A model generated the notes under the pieces. The model was not told where the DNA came from and searched no databases. It saw only the letters and a list, made by a program, of their open reading frames with translations. A stretch of 64,000 nt of DNA from Shewanella piezotolerans WP3 (GTDB lineage Bacteria; Pseudomonadota; Gammaproteobacteria; Enterobacterales; Shewanellaceae): contig NC_011566.1 in the NCBI RefSeq assembly GCF_000014885.1, forward strand, positions 682,001 to 746,000, in the 5' to 3' direction. Positions 59,093-64,000 of this stretch are shown in pieces (within the stretch, counting starts at the first letter, position 1; every line of letters starts with the position of its first letter). The translations under genes and the position numbers were made by a program.

Positions 59093-61003
59093 TCAGACAG
59101 AAGCTCGCACACTTTGTTCAATCTCTTCTATCTGTTCTTGAATTTCCAACCATTCCATTTCGCTTTCTTCTAAGCCTTGAGTGAGCTTGGTGCGTTCATT
59201 TAGCACTTGAGTAAGCTTGGGTTTATTATCAGCATCGTAGAGACTGGCATCCGCTAGCATCTGTTCCAGCTCACTTAAACGGTCATTGGCTTTCTGCTGC
59301 TCTTTCTCTAGCTTGGTTTGGATTTTTTTCATTGGTGATAGCTTTTGCCTAAGCTCTGCTTCCAAACGCTTTTGCTGTTTCTTGTCTTGAACTGGTTTAG
59401 CTGTTGCTGCAGCATCGTCTTTATTGGCCGTCTTCGCTGCATCCAGTAACCATTGATGATAATCATCTAGATCGCCTTCAAAGCTCTTCACTTCACCTTG
59501 GTCGACTAAGTAGTAATCGCTACAACTGAGTCGCAGTAAATGCCTATCGTGCGAGACAATAATCATCGCGCCTTCAAATGACTGCAGCGCCATGGTGAGT
59601 GCGTGGCGCATCTCTAAATCTAAATGGTTGGTCGGTTCATCGAGTAATAATAGGTTAGGGCGTTGCCAAACCAGCAGCGCTAACACTAGGCGGGCTTTTT
59701 CACCACCAGAGAATGGGCGTACAGGTGCAACGGCCATATCGCCATTAAAGCCATAGCCGCCTAAAAAGTTGCGTAGCTCTTGTTCTTTAGCATTAGGTGC
59801 AAGGCGAGCAAGGTGTTGCAGCGGCGTATCATCTAAGCTTAGAAATTCTAATTGATGTTGGGCAAAGTAGCCGATATTGAGACCTGGATTGGTTTCGTAT
59901 TTACCTTTCATGGGCGATAGTTCACCAGAAAGCAGCTTTACTAAGGTTGATTTACCTGCACCATTTCGACCCAGTAGACCAATGCGAGCACCAGGCACTA
60001 AGTTCAAATGAACTTTCTTTAGGATCTCCGTCTCACCATAGCCGATTGAAACTTGCTCCATGGTGACTAGCGGATTAGGCAGTGCCTCTGGTTCTCTAAA
60101 AGCCATATGAAACGGGCTGTCAGCCTGTGAAGGCAGTAGTTCGGTCATGCGCTCAAGTGCTTTTAAGCGGCTTTGAGCTTGCTTAGCTTTACTGGCTTTA
60201 TAGCGAAAGCGGTCAACGAATGACTGCATGTGGGCTCGCTCTTTTTGCTGACGCTCAAAGGCCACTTGTTGCTGCGCCATTCGCTCTGCACGAACATGTT
60301 CAAAGGCCGTGTAGTTGCCTTTGTAATAATTGAGTTTGTAGTTTTCTACGTGGACAATTTCGTCAACAATACCGTCGATAAAGTCTCGGTCATGACTGAT
60401 CAGAATCAATGTACCTTGATACGCCTTAATCCAACCCTCTAACCAGTACATGGTGTCTAAATCCAAGTGGTTGGTGGGTTCATCGAGTAACAATAGGTCA
60501 GAGCGGCATAATAATGCCTGGGCTAAGTTCAAGCGCATGCGCCAACCACCCGAAAAGCTCTTCACTGGATTAGATTGCTCTGCTTCACTAAATCCAAGGC
60601 CTGCTAATAGGCTTGCCGCTCGGCTATGGATTGCATAGCCACCAATGGCGTCTATTTTACCGTGTAGTAAAGCGATTTTATGACCATCATCTTGCTCTTG
60701 CGCTTGATGCAAAGCTGCTTCAAGTTCACGATACTCGGTATCTCCATCAATCACATACTCAATAGCCGCGACCTCTAGCGCTGGTGTTTCTTGAGCAACC
60801 GTAGCTGTCTGCCAGCCAGACGGCATAGAAAAGTCGCCTTTGTCCAATGAGATCTTGCCTAAGATAAGTGCCAGAAGTGACGATTTACCCGTACCATTAG
60901 CACCCACTAAGCCCACTTTGTGGCCTGGGTAAACGGTTAACGAGGTTTCATCGAGTAGGGTTTTAGACCCGCGAACGAGTTGAGCTTGAGAGATGGTGAT
61001 CAT
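59093..61003 (-). CDS. yheS: ABC-F family ATPase YheS
   Basis: A 636-residue protein with two ABC domains and no membrane segments. Walker A motifs GANGTGKSS (about 35-43) and GRNGAGKST; signatures FSGGWRMRLNLAQ and FSGGEKARLVLAL; both Walker B read LLLLDEPTNHLD. An inter-domain linker (about 235-300, KAKQAQSRLKALERM) and a coiled-coil C-terminal extension are present. ABC-F proteins act on ribosomes to relieve stalled states; the length and the NQETPALE-like AQETPALEVAAIEYVIDGD segment match YheS. Confidence 0.94.
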   Translation of the reverse strand: MITISQAQLVRGSKTLLDETSLTVYPGHKVGLVGANGTGKSSLLALILGKISLDKGDFSMPSGWQTATVAQETPALEVAAIEYVIDGDTEYRELEAALHQAQEQDDGHKIALLHGKIDAIGGYAIHSRAASLLAGLGFSEAEQSNPVKSFSGGWRMRLNLAQALLCRSDLLLLDEPTNHLDLDTMYWLEGWIKAYQGTLILISHDRDFIDGIVDEIVHVENYKLNYYKGNYTAFEHVRAERMAQQQVAFERQQKERAHMQSFVDRFRYKASKAKQAQSRLKALERMTELLPSQADSPFHMAFREPEALPNPLVTMEQVSIGYGETEILKKVHLNLVPGARIGLLGRNGAGKSTLVKLLSGELSPMKGKYETNPGLNIGYFAQHQLEFLSLDDTPLQHLARLAPNAKEQELRNFLGGYGFNGDMAVAPVRPFSGGEKARLVLALLVWQRPNLLLLDEPTNHLDLEMRHALTMALQSFEGAMIIVSHDRHLLRLSCSDYYLVDQGEVKSFEGDLDDYHQWLLDAAKTANKDDAAATAKPVQDKKQQKRLEAELRQKLSPMKKIQTKLEKEQQKANDRLSELEQMLADASLYDADNKPKLTQVLNERTKLTQGLEESEMEWLEIQEQIEEIEQSVRASV

Positions 61004-61164
61004 TTATGCCGACTTGAGTCTGAGTTAACGCAATTAATGCAGGGGATAATAGCTTAGTTTCTAGTCTGACTGCTATGACCAACAAGCAAAACTCTGGCTA
61101 TGTATCGGCTTATTTATACTTTTGTGGCAAAATAGCGGCGAATTTACCCTTAGGGAGCTGATTG

Positions 61165-61374
61165 ATGACAACCACCACCAAGAAAGTGAAGAAACGATTT
61201 GTTGCCGGCGCTAAATGCCCAAAGTGTAAAGCAAAGGAATCTATCGTACTGTTTAAAGATAATGGCATTGAAACGGTTGAATGTGTTGAGTGCGATTATC
61301 GAGAGCAACAAACAGAAGAGAAAGTTGCTAAAAAAGCGACTGGTGCGGTTATCGGTGTTTTTAAACCTGAATAA
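61165..61374 (+). CDS. yheV: YheV-type putative metal-binding protein
   Basis: A 69-residue basic protein with two CXXC motifs (CPKCKAKES, CVECDYRE), probably a zinc ribbon. N-terminus KKVKKRFVAGAKCPKC matches YheV. The ATG at 61165 is preferred over the TTG just before. Divergent from yheS, its usual neighbour. Confidence 0.88.
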   Translation: MTTTTKKVKKRFVAGAKCPKCKAKESIVLFKDNGIETVECVECDYREQQTEEKVAKKATGAVIGVFKPE

Positions 61375-61411
61375 AGCAATAGGCATATCACAGCTGAAAG
61401 ATAGAAGAGGG

Positions 61412-62722
61412 TTAATCGTTTTGAGCAACAATTAACTGCTCTATTCTAGCGAGCCTGTCTTGTCCCCAAACGCTAATTTTTTGATGATTATCTTGATAAT
61501 TGAAGCTCGGTACTCCCCAAAGGCCGAGCGCTAGCATTTCCTCAAGATTTTGTTGCGCCCATTGACGCCAGTTTGTTTGCTCTAATAGGCTTAGGGCACG
61601 CTGCCAATCTAATCCACTACGCTCAACAATTCGTTTAAGACCCTCATCTGTATGGCTATGTATGCCTTGGCTATTGACTGCTCGCGAGTAATTTAACAGG
61701 TATTCGACAGCTTTACCTTGTTGTTCAGCATATTCAAATAGTGCGTAACATCTCTCCACGCCTTTACCTAGAGGGTCAGCTACTTTGCCATAATCTATGT
61801 TTAAGCGGCGTGCTTCACGAGTGGTGTCGTGAAAGATATACATTTTTTTGGCGGTTGGAACCGCTAAACCACGCATAATCATCGGCAGTACAGGTTTGAC
61901 TCGCAGTGGAATTTGATATTTGTCGACAAGCTTTGCAGCTTGCTCTAAGCCTAAATGGGAGTAGGGGCTACGAATGGAGAAATAAAGTGTTAAGTGCGGC
62001 TGGTTTAACCGGGGGATTTTGCTATCGAGCACTTGTATATCAGATCTAAGCCTGGTCTTAGTATATTGCGGCGCTAAATTCTGTTGGCTTAATGTATTCA
62101 AACGCTGCTCTAAATAGGCAAGCCTATCGACTCCCCAATACCACTCGTTGCCATAATAAATGGTGGCAGATTGGTAGTGACCGAGAGTTTTTAGTAATGC
62201 CTTATTACGAGCCAAAATTTCGTCTTCTACGTGACTCAAGCTGGCGTTGTTTCCGGTAAGTTTCCCCAGCCAAAACTGCTCAAAAATTGTTATTAATTGA
62301 TGAATCTCTGTGGTTGAGGCGTCGCAAGCTAGCAGTGCTTTAGTTGCTGTGATTTTTTGTGAGTCGCAGCTTAAATTTGTGTCGGGAAAATTAAATCCAT
62401 ATAGCTTAGCCAAATACTGGCAGTCGTTGAAGGCGTTTTTTTGCCAAAGCAGTGGCTCTGGAAAGGCATTTTTAGCCTGCGAAATTATCGGGTGGAAGGA
62501 TAAACTCAGTGGCATCGCTGCACCGTAGCGGGTGATAAATGGCACCAAAGCTTGCAGTAAAATATAACTGTAGGGATCATCAATCTTAATAAACACTTTT
62601 AGATCGTGAGGTTGACGTAGCAGCTTGCGTTTAAGTTCAAAAATATAGCGTTTGGTATTAAGCAATTCATTGCTGGATAAACACTGTGCAAGGTAAGGCA
62701 TAACAGCTGTTTTAACGGACAT
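61412..62722 (-). CDS. Duplicated DsbA-fold (HCCA isomerase-like) protein
   Basis: A 436-residue protein made of two thioredoxin/DsbA-like halves. N-half begins LKVFIKIDDPYSYILLQAL; C-half begins LTLYFSIRSPYSHLGLEQA and ends with LWGVPSFNYQD (cis-Pro loop). Both keep the D/S-P-Y-S motif of 2-hydroxychromene-2-carboxylate isomerases and kappa-class GSTs rather than CXXC. It might bind glutathione; the substrate is unknown. The tandem fusion is longer than usual single-domain members (about 200 residues). Confidence 0.78.
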   Translation of the reverse strand: MSVKTAVMPYLAQCLSSNELLNTKRYIFELKRKLLRQPHDLKVFIKIDDPYSYILLQALVPFITRYGAAMPLSLSFHPIISQAKNAFPEPLLWQKNAFNDCQYLAKLYGFNFPDTNLSCDSQKITATKALLACDASTTEIHQLITIFEQFWLGKLTGNNASLSHVEDEILARNKALLKTLGHYQSATIYYGNEWYWGVDRLAYLEQRLNTLSQQNLAPQYTKTRLRSDIQVLDSKIPRLNQPHLTLYFSIRSPYSHLGLEQAAKLVDKYQIPLRVKPVLPMIMRGLAVPTAKKMYIFHDTTREARRLNIDYGKVADPLGKGVERCYALFEYAEQQGKAVEYLLNYSRAVNSQGIHSHTDEGLKRIVERSGLDWQRALSLLEQTNWRQWAQQNLEEMLALGLWGVPSFNYQDNHQKISVWGQDRLARIEQLIVAQND

Positions 62723-63029
62723 GATAATGGGCTAATTGCAGAAGTTAGTTTTAACATAAGCGGCAAAGCGCTACAGGTAAAGCACAGGCTTTAATCTTTA
62801 TTGCTGAAAACATCTGCGTATGCTGCATCTATTGTAATAACTGCTACAATAGCGCGCTATAATAGTTAGCATTCATCATCGACAATTTGAGCCTTGTGTA
62901 TAAAAGGCCTTTGTCACAATATTTTATCGCTGCAGAGAATCGGCAAGAGCGCCATCTGTAATTTACTGGTTAGCCGTTATTGACCAGCAATGAGCTTCAT
63001 TCTCGCAGTGAATACTTAGGAAAGAAACT
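62723..63029 (+). promoter_or_regulatory. dbpA promoter region and long leader
   Basis: A perfect TATAAT (62858-62863) lies 167 bp before the dbpA start, with no good -35. The AT-rich leader of roughly 160 nt contains short self-complementary stretches but no recognised riboswitch. Confidence 0.4.
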
Positions 63030-64000
63030 TTGACTCAATCAGTCCTCGATACCGATGGCCAAGTGCCGTTTTCAACCCTAAAGCTCAAAACTGAGTTACT
63101 CGACAACTTAACCACTATGGGGTTTGAGTCGATGACGCCAATTCAGGCACAGAGCTTACCAGCGATCCTTAATGGGGAAGATGTCATTGGCCAAGCCAAA
63201 ACCGGTTCGGGTAAAACTGCCGCATTCGGTTTGGGTCTATTGCATAAGCTAGATGTTAAGCGTTTTCGTATTCAGTCTTTGGTGATGTGTCCCACTCGAG
63301 AACTTGCTGACCAAGTAGCAAAAGAGATCCGTACATTAGCCCGTGGTATCCATAACATTAAAGTGCTTACCCTTTGCGGTGGAGTACCAATGGGTCCACA
63401 AATCGGTTCGCTTGAACACGGCGCACATATTATTGTAGGCACACCAGGACGAATTATTGATCATTTAGATCGTGGCCGTTTACATCTAGATGATGTGCAC
63501 ACATTAGTGCTCGATGAAGCTGATCGCATGCTAGACATGGGTTTTCAAGTTGAACTTGAGGCCATTGTCGAACAGGTCCCTGTTGAACGCCAAACATTAC
63601 TTTTCAGCGCGACATTTCCTGAACAGATTAAATCTATTGCAGATTCGATAATGTTCAAACCTGTGTTGGTTAAAGTCGCTTCTACGCATGAAACAAGTAC
63701 TATTGACCAACACTTTTATGAAGTGGGGAATAATAATGATCGCATGCGTGCATTGAAGTTATTGTTATTGCAGCACCGCCCTGAAAGCGCAGTGGTTTTT
63801 TGTAACACTAAGCGCGAAACTAAAGATGTGGCCGCGCAACTTAAAAATGATGGTTTTAGTGTTGTGGCATTGCATGGCGATCTTGAGCAAAGAGACAGAG
63901 ATCAAACCTTGTTGCAGTTCGCCAATAAGAGTGTGTCGATAATGGTGGCAACGGATGTTGCAGCGCGAGGACTTGATATTGATGCGTTAGATGCGGTTAT
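63030..64000 (+). CDS. dbpA: ATP-dependent RNA helicase DbpA (5' part)
   Basis: The first 323 codons of a DEAD-box helicase, from a TTG start (63030) with AGGAAAG upstream. Motifs: Q-motif FESMTPIQAQSLP, I QAKTGSGKT, Ia PTRELADQ, II DEAD (VLDEADRMLDMG), III SAT, and motifs IV-V as far as ATDVAARGLDI. Sequence around the Q-motif and I resembles DbpA, which remodels 23S rRNA hairpin 92 via a C-terminal RNA-binding domain lying beyond the window. The end is cut by the window. Confidence 0.88.
   Translation, partial: MTQSVLDTDGQVPFSTLKLKTELLDNLTTMGFESMTPIQAQSLPAILNGEDVIGQAKTGSGKTAAFGLGLLHKLDVKRFRIQSLVMCPTRELADQVAKEIRTLARGIHNIKVLTLCGGVPMGPQIGSLEHGAHIIVGTPGRIIDHLDRGRLHLDDVHTLVLDEADRMLDMGFQVELEAIVEQVPVERQTLLFSATFPEQIKSIADSIMFKPVLVKVASTHETSTIDQHFYEVGNNNDRMRALKLLLLQHRPESAVVFCNTKRETKDVAAQLKNDGFSVVALHGDLEQRDRDQTLLQFANKSVSIMVATDVAARGLDIDALDAV

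Overview
The window is a contiguous piece of a gammaproteobacterial chromosome, almost certainly Shewanella. The evidence is the backbone order (rpoN, lptBAC-kdsCD, mla, murA, degS/degP, rplM-rpsI, purA-motX-rnr-rlmB, rpsF-priB-rpsR-rplI, dnaB-alr, dusA, yheS), MotX beside purA, two multihaem c-type cytochrome lipoproteins (8 and 10 CXXCH motifs), a TAT/lipobox molybdoenzyme and an S46 dipeptidyl-peptidase. I saw no rRNA, tRNA, CRISPR array, prophage or intact transposase.

Layout. 1-5.8 kb (minus): truncated rpoN, then LPS transport and Kdo synthesis (lptB, lptA, lptC, kdsC, kdsD) and a YrbG antiporter. 5.9-10.6 kb (plus): mlaFEDCB, ibaG and murA. 10.9-14.8 kb: a 7-TM histidine kinase, a REC-winged-helix response regulator and an octahaem cytochrome lipoprotein. 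15.2-19.8 kb: a small membrane protein, degS, degP/Q, zapG and zapE. 20-29.7 kb: rplM-rpsI, a DUF2065 gene, purA, motX, rnr, rlmB and a prolyl oligopeptidase. 29.8-42.6 kb: a DUF481 porin-like protein, rpsF-priB-rpsR-rplI behind a probable S6:S18 leader, a TonB receptor, an S46 peptidase, dnaB, alr and an Omp85-like barrel.

42.7-53 kb is the most accessory part. It holds an OmcA/MtrC-like decahaem lipoprotein, two overlapping divergent LysR-type regulators, and a DmsA/DmsB-like reductase with a TorD-type chaperone and two unrecognised small genes. It looks like a respiratory module for an unknown terminal acceptor. It lacks both a membrane anchor (DmsC) and an MtrA/MtrB conduit, so electrons must reach it through parts encoded elsewhere.

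53.4-64 kb: dusA, a small Psp-like cluster behind a good sigma-54 promoter, enoyl-CoA hydratase, a copper chaperone with a natural six-histidine tail, DUF2333, a TIGR04219 barrel, TIGR02444, yheS, yheV, a duplicated DsbA-fold protein and the 5' part of dbpA.

Noncoding highlights: three copies (one truncated) of a ~0.2-0.4 kb MITE-like repeat with terminal inverted repeats; a 16-bp inverted repeat between the response regulator and the octahaem cytochrome; a leader that can sequester the rpsF ribosome-binding site; and a palindrome placed like an enhancer site ~100 bp upstream of the sigma-54 promoter.
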